Positions 42,977 through 51,678 of a stretch of 64,000 bases of DNA are shown here, piece by piece. Position 1 is the stretch's first letter. The number at the start of each line of letters is the position of its first letter. This DNA is from Enterobacteriaceae bacterium (GTDB taxonomy: Bacteria; Pseudomonadota; Gammaproteobacteria; Enterobacterales; Enterobacteriaceae): positions 124,001-188,000 of the forward strand of contig CABIZV010000006.1 of NCBI GenBank assembly GCA_902363335.1, in the 5' to 3' direction. A program made the position numbers and the translations under genes. The notes under the pieces are model-generated. The model worked only from the letters and a program-made list of their open reading frames with translations, made no database searches and was not told the DNA's origin.

Positions 42977-43744
42977 CTACAGCCCCACCACCTTGCGCAA
43001 AATCCCAACATACACTGGCATCAGCGGGTGACGAATCACGCTCACCAGCGCTACCACCGCCACGCCCATCACCAGTGGGGCCAGCCACAGCAGGCGTTGA
43101 CGAGGCAGCAGCGCGGTCAAACGATCGTGATTCTCTTTAGCACTACGCCATAGACGCCAGCACAGCCATCCCGCGACCCATAGCAATAGCGCAGCGGCCA
43201 GCAGCAGCCACTTAAAGCTGGCGCTGTTTTCATCCGCCGGAATATCAATCGCCGCGCCGGCAAGGATCCCCGGCAGGAAGTACAGCGGCGGCCACAGCAC
43301 GCAGCCAATAATATTGGGAGTGATAAATTTGGCGATGGGCAGGTCGAGCATTCCCGCCACCATCGGCACCAGCGGGCGCGTCGGGCCGACAAATCGGCCA
43401 ACCAGAATGGTAAACATGCTGTGCTGATGCAGCGCGTGCTCGGTTTTATCCAGCAGCGCGCGGTTTTTCTTCATAAACGACCAGCGATGCAGTGGCCCTT
43501 TAAAGCGCCATCCCAGCCAGAAGGAGATCCAGTCGCCGAGCAGGCATCCGATAATGCCCACCAGCCACGCCTGCCAGAAATTCACCTCACCACTGCCAAT
43601 AAGCGCGCCGAGGCCCGCCATCATCACGGTTCCCGGGAGAATCAGTCCCACCAGCGCCAGCGATTCGAGAAATGCCACCAGCGCGACCGCAATCAGCGAA
43701 TAGGTGGTTGATTGCGTAATAAAGTGTTCCAGCAGTTCTTGCAT
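42977..43744 (-). CDS. yabI: DedA family membrane protein YabI
   Basis: Inner membrane protein of the DedA family, a group linked to lipid carrier or phospholipid flipping and membrane homeostasis; YabI itself has no firmly assigned substrate. The 255 residues show an early glutamate in VALVAFLESLALVGLILPGT, GDWISFWLGWRFKGPLHRW, and the signature VGRFVGPTRPLVPMVAGML near 123, with several spans. It is a single gene upstream of araC in the same direction. Confidence 0.95.
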   Translation of the reverse strand: MQELLEHFITQSTTYSLIAVALVAFLESLALVGLILPGTVMMAGLGALIGSGEVNFWQAWLVGIIGCLLGDWISFWLGWRFKGPLHRWSFMKKNRALLDKTEHALHQHSMFTILVGRFVGPTRPLVPMVAGMLDLPIAKFITPNIIGCVLWPPLYFLPGILAGAAIDIPADENSASFKWLLLAAALLLWVAGWLCWRLWRSAKENHDRLTALLPRQRLLWLAPLVMGVAVVALVSVIRHPLMPVYVGILRKVVGL

Positions 43745-43873
43745 AGTGTGCCCGGTTGAAAAACGAAGCAGGGATTCTCCAGAGCGTCACCCACAACGTC
43801 AAGCCTTCAATTATCAGTAAAGTTTACTGGCAAACACCTAAGCCGACACACTGCATTTCCTTTTCTTTACTTA

Positions 43874-44719
43874 TTATTCACATCCTGCGCGAAATTCACT
43901 CGGGCTCGCGCCGGTACATTTTTTAAAAACGCGCGAAAAATAGAGCTGGTCTTCAAAGCCGACGTTGCGCCCTACGCTAGCGATCGGCATGCGCGTGGTG
44001 CTGAGCAGCAGTTTTGCCTGGCTCATACGCTGATCTTCACGCCAGCTGAGTACGCTGACGCCCAGCTGCTGGCGAAAGAGATGCGACAGGCGTGATGGCG
44101 ACAGACAAACATGCTGAGCGACGCTTGCGATATCAAAGTGGCTGTCTGCCAGATGATCGCTGATGTACTGGCAGGCGTCGCGCACCCGGTTGTCCATCGG
44201 CGGATGCAGCGATTCGTTAATCGCCTCCATGCGGCGCAGCAGCAGTTGCTCAAGCAGGTTAATCGCCAATAATTCCGAGTAACGCCCCACGCCCTGTCCG
44301 GCGTCGATAATCTTGCCGAACAAACTGGTGATCTCCGCCTGGTGCGCTTCATCCGGGCGATAAAAACCGGTTTGCGCCACGATGGTCGGCCAATGCAGCC
44401 ATTCGTGCCAGTAAGCCCGAGGACGGAAGTAGACCCACTGGTGATACCACTCGCTGGCGTCGGGGTGACGGCCATAGTGGTGAATTTCTCCCGGCGGGAA
44501 CATCAGCATATCGCCCTGGCGGCAGACAAACTGTTTGCCCTGATTCTCAATGATCCCTTCGCCGCGCACCGTCATATTGAGAATAAAACCCTTCATGCCC
44601 AGCGGTCGGTCGATAAAGAAATCCAGATATCCTCCGGCTTCAATCGGTGTTAATCCCGCCACCAGATGAGCGTTAAACGAATAGCCGGGCAACAAGGGAT
44701 CGTTTTGCATTTCAGCCAT
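43874..44719 (-). CDS. araC: Arabinose regulator AraC
   Basis: Arabinose-responsive activator and repressor of araBAD. The 281-residue protein has the N-terminal arm and cupin (PLLPGYSFNAHLVAGLTPIE, FPPGEIHHYGRHPDASEWYH), a dimerisation helix region, and a C-terminal double helix-turn-helix (DIASVAQHVCLSPSRLSHLF, PIASVGRNVGFEDQLYFSRV). It ends at FRAGCE, lacking the 11-residue tail of E. coli AraC; Salmonella and Citrobacter proteins also end there. It is divergent from araB, with its operators in the 338-bp gap. Confidence 0.98.
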   Translation of the reverse strand: MAEMQNDPLLPGYSFNAHLVAGLTPIEAGGYLDFFIDRPLGMKGFILNMTVRGEGIIENQGKQFVCRQGDMLMFPPGEIHHYGRHPDASEWYHQWVYFRPRAYWHEWLHWPTIVAQTGFYRPDEAHQAEITSLFGKIIDAGQGVGRYSELLAINLLEQLLLRRMEAINESLHPPMDNRVRDACQYISDHLADSHFDIASVAQHVCLSPSRLSHLFRQQLGVSVLSWREDQRMSQAKLLLSTTRMPIASVGRNVGFEDQLYFSRVFKKCTGASPSEFRAGCE

Positions 44720-44747
44720 TTCTGCTCGTCCTCACTGTCATAAGAAG

Positions 44748-44766
44748 AAACCAATTATCCATATTC
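44748..44766. promoter_or_regulatory. araO2 operator
   Basis: AAACCAATTATCCATATTC closely matches the E. coli araO2 segment (AAACCAATTGTCCATATTG) and lies in the araC 5' leader, about 210 bp from araI1. AraC bound to both sites loops the DNA in the absence of arabinose. Confidence 0.82.
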
Positions 44767-44889
44767 ATCTTTTTTTCCTTATTGCCACCGCGCTGAATCA
44801 ACAACGGAACTGACACCGCAGGCAAGCCCGTTATTTCAAGGCACTTAGAGAATTAGCTGAGGAATTCCCTACGCTCAGGGTAACAACTG

Positions 44890-45021
44890 AAGTGTCTATA
44901 AAGACGGCAGGAAAGTCCACATTGAATATTTGCACGGCGTCACACTTTCACAGGTCACAGCAATATTATCCATAAGATTAGCGGTTCCCGCCTGACGGTT
45001 TTAACGAGAGATATCTACTGT
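44890..45021 (+). promoter_or_regulatory. araBAD control region: araO1, CRP, araI1/I2, pBAD
   Basis: Elements follow the E. coli order. An araO1-like segment runs from GTGTCTATAAAGACGGCAG through AAAGTCCACATT (about 44890-44922). A CRP site is TTTGCACGGCGTCACACTT (44929-44947). araI1 is CAGCAATATTATCCATA (44958-44974) and araI2 TTAGCGGTTCCCGCCTGA (44978-44995). The promoter has -35 CTGACG (44992-44997, overlapping araI2), an 18-bp spacer and -10 TACTGT (45016-45021). The overlap of araI2 with the -35 is what makes activation depend on AraC. Confidence 0.88.
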
Positions 45022-45057
45022 TTCACTATCACGTTTTCTTTGAGATGGAGTAACACG

Positions 45058-46764
45058 ATGGCAATCGCAATTGGCCTCGATTTTGGTAGTGACTCGGTAC
45101 GCGCGCTGGCCGTAAATTGCGCGACGGGCGAAGAGATCGCTACCAGCGTTGAATGGTATCCACGCTGGCAGGAAGGGCGTTTCTGCGACGCGCCAAATAA
45201 CCGCTTCCGCCACCACCCGCGTGACTATATCGAGTCGATGGAAGCGGCGCTGAAAAGCGTGCTGGCAGAACTCACAAGCGACCAACGTGCGGATGTCGTG
45301 GGTATTGGCGTCGACAGCACGGGCTCAACGCCTGCCCCGATTGATGCCGACGGCAACGTCCTGGCGTTAAAAGAAGAGTTCGCCAATAACCCCAATGCGA
45401 TGTTCGTGCTGTGGAAAGACCACACCGCCGTTGAAGAAGCCGAAGCCATCACCCGCCTGTGTCATCAGCCGGGCAAAGAGGACTACTCCCGCTACATTGG
45501 CGGCATTTATTCCAGCGAATGGTTCTGGGCCAAAATTCTCCATGTCACCCGCGAAGACCGCGCGGTTGCTAACGCCGCCGTGTCATGGATTGAGCTGTGC
45601 GACTGGGTTCCCGCGCTGCTTTCCGGCACCACCCGCCCGCAGGATATCCGCCGCGGTCGCTGTAGCGCCGGGCATAAATCCCTGTGGCACGATAGCTGGG
45701 GTGGCCTGCCCCCCGCGTCCTTCTTCGACGAACTGGATCCGATTCTCAATCAGCATCTGTCATACCCGATGTTTAACGAAACCTGGACGGCAGATGTCCC
45801 TGTCGGCACGTTGACCGCCGAGTGGGCGGAGCGTCTGGGCCTGTCAACAAAGGTGGTGATTTCCGGCGGTGCGTTTGACTGCCATATGGGCGCGGTTGGT
45901 GCAGGCGCTCAGCCTAACGCGCTGGTGAAAGTCATTGGCACCTCCACCTGCGACATCCTGATTGCCGATAAAAATAGCGTCGGCAACCGTACGGTAAAAG
46001 GGATCTGCGGCCAGGTTGATGGCAGCGTGGTGCCGAACTTTATCGGTATGGAAGCCGGGCAATCCGCCTTTGGCGATATCTATGCCTGGTTTGGCCGCGT
46101 GCTCGGCTGGCCGCTGGAACAGCTTGCCGCCCAGCATCCTGAGCTAAAAGAGCAGATCAAAGCCAGCCAGAAACAGCTGCTCCCGGCGCTGACCGAAGCG
46201 TGGGCGAATAACCCGTCGCTCGACCATCTTCCGGTGGTGCTCGACTGGTTTAACGGTCGCCGCACCCCTAACGCCAACCAGCGCTTAAAAGGCGTGATCA
46301 CCGATTTAAATCTGGCCACCGACGCCCCGGCGCTGTTTGGTGGGCTGATTGCCGCCACCGCTTTCGGCGCACGCGCCATTATGGAGTGCTTCACCGAGCA
46401 GGGCATTCCGGTAAATAACGTGATGGCGTTGGGCGGTATCGCCCGTAAAAACCGCGTCATCATGCAGGCTTGCAGCGACGTACTGAATCGTCCGCTACAG
46501 ATTGTGGCCTCCGATCAGTGCTGCGCTTTAGGCGCCGCTATTTTTGCCGCCGTCGCCGCCCGCGTTCATGCTGATATTCCGGCCGCTCAGCAGCAGATGG
46601 CGAGCCGCGTCGAACATACCCTACAGCCACGACCACAGCAGGCTCAGCGCTTTGAAGAACTTTATCAGCGCTACCAGCAGTGGGCCGTGAGTGCCGAACA
46701 CCATTATCTTCCCGCTGCTTCTGCGGAAAAAACCGCGACCTCCCCTGCGGCGTTGACTCATTAA
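45058..46764 (+). CDS. araB: L-ribulokinase
   Basis: FGGY-family kinase phosphorylating L-ribulose. The ATG at 45058 is chosen (GGAG lies 8 nt upstream; the frame opens earlier at a TTG), giving 568 residues, two more than E. coli. Seen: IAIGLDFGSDSVRALAV at the N-terminus, GVDSTGSTPAPIDADGN near 90, GTSTCDILIADKNSV near 300, and the FGGY C-terminal part with MALGGIARKNRVIMQACSD near 450. It is the first gene of araBAD, directly after pBAD. Confidence 0.97.
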   Translation: MAIAIGLDFGSDSVRALAVNCATGEEIATSVEWYPRWQEGRFCDAPNNRFRHHPRDYIESMEAALKSVLAELTSDQRADVVGIGVDSTGSTPAPIDADGNVLALKEEFANNPNAMFVLWKDHTAVEEAEAITRLCHQPGKEDYSRYIGGIYSSEWFWAKILHVTREDRAVANAAVSWIELCDWVPALLSGTTRPQDIRRGRCSAGHKSLWHDSWGGLPPASFFDELDPILNQHLSYPMFNETWTADVPVGTLTAEWAERLGLSTKVVISGGAFDCHMGAVGAGAQPNALVKVIGTSTCDILIADKNSVGNRTVKGICGQVDGSVVPNFIGMEAGQSAFGDIYAWFGRVLGWPLEQLAAQHPELKEQIKASQKQLLPALTEAWANNPSLDHLPVVLDWFNGRRTPNANQRLKGVITDLNLATDAPALFGGLIAATAFGARAIMECFTEQGIPVNNVMALGGIARKNRVIMQACSDVLNRPLQIVASDQCCALGAAIFAAVAARVHADIPAAQQQMASRVEHTLQPRPQQAQRFEELYQRYQQWAVSAEHHYLPAASAEKTATSPAALTH

Positions 46765-46775
46765 AGGATACGACT

Positions 46776-48278
46776 ATGACCGTTTTTGATAATTATGAAG
46801 TGTGGTTTGTCATTGGTAGCCAGCATCTGTACGGCGCAGAAACGCTGCGTCAGGTGACTCAAAACGCGCAGCACGTGGTAAACGCCTTAAATGCCGAAGC
46901 TAAACTGCCATGCAAACTGGTGCTAAAACCGCTGGGTACCCGCCCGGATGAAATTACCGCGATTTGCCGTGACGCGAACTACGACACCAAATGTGCCGGT
47001 CTGGTCGTCTGGCTGCACACCTTTTCGCCGGCGAAAATGTGGATCAACGGCCTGACGCAGTTGAATAAACCGCTGCTTCAGTTCCACACCCAGTTCAACG
47101 CCTCCCTGCCGTGGGACAGCATTGATATGGACTTTATGAACCTGAACCAGACCGCGCACGGCGGCCGCGAGTTCGGCTTCATCGGCGCGCGTATGCGTCA
47201 GCAGCACAGCGTGGTCACCGGCCACTGGCAGGATAAACGCGCCCAGGAACGCATCGGCGACTGGATGCGTCAGGCGGTGTCAAAACAGGATACGCGTCAG
47301 CTGAAAGTATGCCGCTTTGGCGACAACATGCGTGAAGTGGCCGTCACCGACGGCGATAAAGTCGCCGCACAGATTAAATTTGGTTTCTCCGTCAATACCT
47401 GGGCGGTGGGCGATCTGGTGCAGGTGGTTAACGCAGTAACCGACGGCGAAATCAACGCGCTGGTTGATGAATATGAAAGCAGCTACCGCCTGTCGGCTGC
47501 GGCACAAATCCACGGCGACAAACGCCAGAATGTGCTGGATGCCGCACGTATTGAACTGGGGATGAAACGCTTCCTCGAAGAAGGCGGATTCCACGCTTTC
47601 ACCACCACCTTTGAAGATTTGCATGGTTTGAAGCAGCTCCCGGGCCTCGCCGTGCAGCGCCTGATGCAGCAAGGCTACGGCTTTGCGGGCGAAGGCGACT
47701 GGAAAACTGCCGCCCTGCTTCGCATTATGAAAGTGATGTCGACCGGTCTACAGGGCGGCACCTCATTTATGGAAGACTATACCTACCATTTCGATGGCGG
47801 TAACGACCTGGTGCTTGGCTCGCACATGCTGGAAGTGTGCCCGTCTATCGCGGTAGAAGAGAAGCCGCTTCTGGACGTACAGCACTTAGGTATCGGCGGC
47901 AAGGCGGATCCGGCGCGTCTTATCTTTAACACCCAGACCGGGCCTGCGATCGTCGCCAGTATGATCGATCTGGGCGATCGCTATCGTCTGCTGGTCAATA
48001 CCATTGAAACGGTAAAAACCCCGCACAACCTTCCGAAACTGCCGGTGGCTAACGCGCTATGGCAGGCACATCCGAATCTGGAAACCGCTTCAGAGGCGTG
48101 GATCATCGCCGGTGGCGCGCACCACACCGTGTTCAGCCACGCGCTGACGCTGGACGATATGCGCCAGTTCGCGGAGCTGCACGATATCGAAATCGCCGTT
48201 ATCGACAACGATACCCGCCTGCCAGCGTTTAAAGACGCGCTGCGCTGGAACGAGGTGTATTACGGGTCTAAACGCTAA
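46776..48278 (+). CDS. araA: L-arabinose isomerase
   Basis: Manganese-dependent isomerase converting L-arabinose to L-ribulose. The start at 46776 gives MTVFDNYEVWFVIGSQHLYG and 500 residues, the exact E. coli length; AAAGGA precedes it. Conserved regions are FHTQFNASLPWDSIDMDFMN, LPGLAVQRLMQQGYGFAGEG with the active-site glutamate, MEDYTYHF near 333, and IIAGGAHHTVFSHAL near 448 with metal-binding histidines. It follows araB by 11 bp. Confidence 0.98.
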   Translation: MTVFDNYEVWFVIGSQHLYGAETLRQVTQNAQHVVNALNAEAKLPCKLVLKPLGTRPDEITAICRDANYDTKCAGLVVWLHTFSPAKMWINGLTQLNKPLLQFHTQFNASLPWDSIDMDFMNLNQTAHGGREFGFIGARMRQQHSVVTGHWQDKRAQERIGDWMRQAVSKQDTRQLKVCRFGDNMREVAVTDGDKVAAQIKFGFSVNTWAVGDLVQVVNAVTDGEINALVDEYESSYRLSAAAQIHGDKRQNVLDAARIELGMKRFLEEGGFHAFTTTFEDLHGLKQLPGLAVQRLMQQGYGFAGEGDWKTAALLRIMKVMSTGLQGGTSFMEDYTYHFDGGNDLVLGSHMLEVCPSIAVEEKPLLDVQHLGIGGKADPARLIFNTQTGPAIVASMIDLGDRYRLLVNTIETVKTPHNLPKLPVANALWQAHPNLETASEAWIIAGGAHHTVFSHALTLDDMRQFAELHDIEIAVIDNDTRLPAFKDALRWNEVYYGSKR

Positions 48279-48288
48279 TGCTGTAACC

Positions 48289-48362
48289 GCCTGATGGCGC
48301 TTCGCTTATCAGGCCTACGGGTTGCGAACATGTAGGCCGGATAAGCGTAGCGCCATCCGGCA
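48289..48362. repeat. REP pair inside the araBAD operon
   Basis: Inverted REP units at 48289-48318 (GCCTGATGGCGCTTCGC...) and 48332-48362 (GTAGGCCGGATAAGCG...CATCCGGC) fill the araA-araD gap. Inside an operon such a pair can stabilise the upstream message and so lower araD relative to araBA (known effect of REPs, inferred here). Confidence 0.88.
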
Positions 48363-48375
48363 CACAGGAGTTTCC

Positions 48376-49071
48376 ATGTTAGAAGATCTCAAACAACAGG
48401 TGCTGGACGCCAATCTGGCGCTCCCTGAACACCATCTGGTGACATTAACCTGGGGCAATGTCAGCGCCGTTGACCGCGAGCGCGGCGTACTGGTGATTAA
48501 ACCATCCGGCGTCGATTACAGCGTCATGACCGCCGACGACATGGTGGTGGTGAGCCTTGAAACCGGTGAAGTGGTTGAAGGCAAGAAAAAGCCCTCCTCG
48601 GATACCCCGACCCACCGTCTGCTGTATCAAGCGTTTCCCGCGCTCGGCGGTATCGTCCACACCCACTCGCGTCACGCCACTATCTGGGCGCAGTCAGGCC
48701 AATCGATTCCGGCCACCGGTACCACTCACGCCGACTATTTCTACGGTGCCGTTCCCTGCACTCGTTTGATGACCGATGCGGAAATTAACGGCGAATATGA
48801 ATGGGAAACCGGCGCGGTGATCGTCGAAACCTTCCGCGATAAAGGCATCGACCCGGCGCAAATGCCCGGCGTACTGGTGCACTCCCACGGGCCTTTCGCC
48901 TGGGGTAAAAATGCGCAAGATGCGGTGCATAACGCCATCGTGCTAGAAGAAATTGCCTATATGGGCATCTTCTGCCGCCAGCTCGCGCCACAGTTGCCCG
49001 ACATGCAGCAAACGCTGCTGGATAAACACTATCTGCGTAAGCATGGTGCAAAAGCGTATTACGGACAGTAA
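48376..49071 (+). CDS. araD: L-ribulose-5-phosphate 4-epimerase
   Basis: Zinc epimerase converting L-ribulose 5-phosphate to D-xylulose 5-phosphate, feeding the pentose phosphate pathway. The start at 48376 has AGGAG 5 nt upstream and gives 231 residues; the frame extends back into the REP sequence, which is not translated. Zinc and catalytic motifs: GNVSAVDRERGVLVIKPSGV, VHTHSRHATIWAQSG near 93, and LVHSHGPFAWGKNAQDAV near 168. Confidence 0.97.
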   Translation: MLEDLKQQVLDANLALPEHHLVTLTWGNVSAVDRERGVLVIKPSGVDYSVMTADDMVVVSLETGEVVEGKKKPSSDTPTHRLLYQAFPALGGIVHTHSRHATIWAQSGQSIPATGTTHADYFYGAVPCTRLMTDAEINGEYEWETGAVIVETFRDKGIDPAQMPGVLVHSHGPFAWGKNAQDAVHNAIVLEEIAYMGIFCRQLAPQLPDMQQTLLDKHYLRKHGAKAYYGQ

Positions 49072-49076
49072 CCCCC

Positions 49077-49107
49077 GGTAGCCCGGCCAAGCGAAGCGCC
49101 GCCGGGA
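49077..49107. repeat. Second-family REP-like unit after araD
   Basis: GGTAGCCCGGCCAAGCG at 49077 onward, continuing to GCCGCCGGG at about 49106. It matches the arms of the inverted repeat between apaH and folA, and has a core unlike the standard GCCGGATGGCG REP units elsewhere in the window. Confidence 0.8.
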
Positions 49108-49117
49108 TCCTCGACAC

Positions 49118-49174
49118 CTGTATAAATCTCCAGCATCACATCGTAAACCAGGCTATAATCAAGCCTGGTTTTTT
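49118..49174 (+). promoter_or_regulatory. polB LexA box, promoter and nested terminator
   Basis: CTGTATAAATCTCCAG (49118-49133) fits the LexA consensus CTGT-N8-ACAG with one mismatch in the second half. A -10 element TATAAT is at 49154-49159. The same bases belong to a perfect hairpin AAACCAGGCT (49145-49154) / AGCCTGGTTT (49162-49171) followed by further T, which looks like the araBAD terminator. Promoter and terminator therefore occupy the same bases. E. coli dinA/polB has a similar layout. Confidence 0.82.
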
Positions 49175-49190
49175 AATGATGAGAGCACGC

Positions 49191-51548
49191 GTGACGCAAC
49201 CCCAAGCCGGTTTTCTTCTCACCCGTCACTGGCGGGATACCCCTCAGGGTACAGAACTCACCTTTTGGTTAGCGACCGACGACGGCCCGCTACAGGTCAC
49301 GCTGCCGCCACAAGAGTCGGTGGCGTTTATCCCTGAGGCCCAACGCGCGCAGGTTGAGCGACTGATACACGGCGAAAACGGTCTGCGTCTGGCCCCTCTC
49401 ACCTTAAAAGATTTTCATCGCCAACCGGTATTCGGGCTGTATTGTCGCGCTCATCGCCAGCTGATGCGGCTGGAAAAGCTGCTGCGCGAGAACGGCATTA
49501 CCGTTTATGAAGCCGATATTCGCCCACCAGAGCGTTACCTGATGGAACGCTTTATCACCGCCCCGGTGTGGGTTGAGGGTTTCATGCGCGGCGGCGTGCT
49601 GCGCAACGCGCGCATGAAGCCCAACCCAGACTATCGCCCGCCGCTCAAGTGGGTGTCGCTGGATATTGAAACCAGCCGCCACGGCGAGCTGTATTGCATC
49701 GGCCTTGAAGGCTGCGGTCAGCGCACCGTCTATATGCTGGGCTCTGCGCCAGACCAGCCGCCGCAGGTGGATTTCCATCTTGAATACGTTGCCAGTCGTC
49801 CCCTGCTGCTGGAAAAACTCAACGCCTGGTTTGCCGAACACGACCCGGACGTGCTGATCGGCTGGAACGTCGTGCAGTTTGATCTTCGCGTCCTGCAAAA
49901 AAGCGCTGAACGTTATCATGTCCCGCTGCGCCTGGGTCGCGGCGGCAGCGAGCTGGAATGGCGTGAGCACGGTTTTAAAAACGGCGTCTTCTTTGCCCAG
50001 GCCACCGGACGGCTGATTATTGACGGTATCGATGCGTTAAAATCCGCGTTCTGGAGCTTTTCCTCCTTTTCCCTGGAAAACGTCTCGCGAGAGCTGCTTG
50101 GCGAAGGGAAAGCGATTGATAATCCATGGGACAGGATGGACGAAATTAACCGCCGTTTCGCTGAAGATAAACCCGCGTTAGCCACCTACAATCTCAAAGA
50201 CTGCGAACTGGTGACGCGCATCTTCCATAAAACGGAAATCATGCCTTTCCTGCTCGAACGCGCCACGGTGAACGGCCTGGCCGTCGACCGGCACGGCGGC
50301 TCGGTGGCGGCCTTTGGCCACCTCTATCTTCCACGTATGCATCGGCTGGGCTACGTTGCCCCCAATCTTGGCGAGGTTCCGCCGCAGGCCAGCCCCGGCG
50401 GCTACGTCATGGACTCGCGCCCCGGACTTTATGATTCCGTGCTGGTGCTGGATTACAAAAGCCTGTATCCGTCGATCATTCGTTCATTCCTGATAGATCC
50501 GGTTGGCCTGATTGAAGGCATGGCGCATCCCGATAACCAACACAGCACCGAGGGATTCCTGGATGCCTGGTTCTCACGGGAAAAGCACTGTCTGCCGGGG
50601 ATCGTCAGCCAAATCTGGCATGCGCGTGATGAAGCCAAACGCCAGCACAATAAGCCGCTGTCGCAGGCGTTAAAAATTATCATGAACGCCTTCTACGGCG
50701 TGCTAGGCACCAGCGCCTGCCGCTTTTTCGACCCGCGTTTAGCGTCGTCGATCACCATGCGCGGTCATGCGATCATGCGCCAAACCAAAGCGCTGATTGA
50801 ATCTCAGGGTTATGACGTGATTTACGGCGACACCGACTCCACTTTTGTGTGGCTTAAGCGCGCCCACAGCGAGGAAGACGCCGCCGAAATTGGCCGTTCG
50901 CTGGTGGCCTTTGTGAACCAGTGGTGGGCCGACGAGCTACAAAAAAGCCATCTAACCAGCGCGCTGGAGCTGGAGTTCGAAACCCACTTTTGTCGCTTCC
51001 TGATGCCGACCATTCGCGGTGCCGATACCGGCAGTAAAAAGCGCTATGCCGGAATGATTCAGGAGGGTGATAAGCAGCGGATGCTCTTCAAGGGGCTTGA
51101 AACGGTGCGTACCGACTGGACGCCGCTGGCGCAGCAGTTCCAGCAGGCGCTCTATTTACGCATCTTCCGCAACGAGCCTTACCGCGATTTTATTGTCGAC
51201 ACCATCGATAAACTGATGGCGGGTGAGCTGGACTCACAGCTGGTTTACCGTAAGCAGCTTCGCCGCCCGCTGGCGGAATATCAGCGCAATATCCCGCCGC
51301 ACGTGCGCGCGGCTCGCCTGGCAGATGAACACAATGTGCGGTTAGGGCGTCCGCAGCAATATCAGCAGCGCGGTAGCATTCGCTACGTCTGGACCACCAA
51401 TGGCCCGGAACCGCTGGCCTACCAGCAATCGCCGCTCGATTACAATCACTATCTGGATAAACAATTAGCCCCCGTCGCGGAAGGAATTCTCCCCTTTGTT
51501 GACGATGATTTTGCTACAATAGTGACAGGGCAACTGGGTCTATTTTGA
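49191..51548 (+). CDS. polB: DNA polymerase II
   Basis: SOS-induced family B DNA polymerase with proofreading, acting in replication restart and lesion bypass. GTG at 49191 is chosen (GAGAG about 6 nt upstream; the upstream ATG pair at 49176 lacks a ribosome site), giving 785 residues versus 783 in E. coli. Exonuclease motif I is in WVSLDIETSRHGELYC near 150; polymerase motifs are VLDYKSLYPSIIRSFLI near 415, KIIMNAFYGVLGTSACRFF near 495, and YGDTDSTFVWL near 545. The C-terminal QLGLF clamp-binding motif is present. Confidence 0.97.
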   Translation: MTQPQAGFLLTRHWRDTPQGTELTFWLATDDGPLQVTLPPQESVAFIPEAQRAQVERLIHGENGLRLAPLTLKDFHRQPVFGLYCRAHRQLMRLEKLLRENGITVYEADIRPPERYLMERFITAPVWVEGFMRGGVLRNARMKPNPDYRPPLKWVSLDIETSRHGELYCIGLEGCGQRTVYMLGSAPDQPPQVDFHLEYVASRPLLLEKLNAWFAEHDPDVLIGWNVVQFDLRVLQKSAERYHVPLRLGRGGSELEWREHGFKNGVFFAQATGRLIIDGIDALKSAFWSFSSFSLENVSRELLGEGKAIDNPWDRMDEINRRFAEDKPALATYNLKDCELVTRIFHKTEIMPFLLERATVNGLAVDRHGGSVAAFGHLYLPRMHRLGYVAPNLGEVPPQASPGGYVMDSRPGLYDSVLVLDYKSLYPSIIRSFLIDPVGLIEGMAHPDNQHSTEGFLDAWFSREKHCLPGIVSQIWHARDEAKRQHNKPLSQALKIIMNAFYGVLGTSACRFFDPRLASSITMRGHAIMRQTKALIESQGYDVIYGDTDSTFVWLKRAHSEEDAAEIGRSLVAFVNQWWADELQKSHLTSALELEFETHFCRFLMPTIRGADTGSKKRYAGMIQEGDKQRMLFKGLETVRTDWTPLAQQFQQALYLRIFRNEPYRDFIVDTIDKLMAGELDSQLVYRKQLRRPLAEYQRNIPPHVRAARLADEHNVRLGRPQQYQQRGSIRYVWTTNGPEPLAYQQSPLDYNHYLDKQLAPVAEGILPFVDDDFATIVTGQLGLF

Positions 51549-51678
51549 CAGGTGACTAACGTCGCGCCATCCAGTACCATAGCGCCCTTTCCATTCCTGG
51601 ACCTCATTCACTCGCCGCCTTTTTTTAGGTGGTGGCTGGATATTGCCTGCAATTTATTAAAGATAGAGCCGAACGCAT

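Noticed and set aside
51608..51640. GCCGCC-T7-GGTGG structure upstream of rapA as a terminator
   Set aside because: The T-run is in the loop rather than after the stem, so it does not fit a rho-independent terminator.
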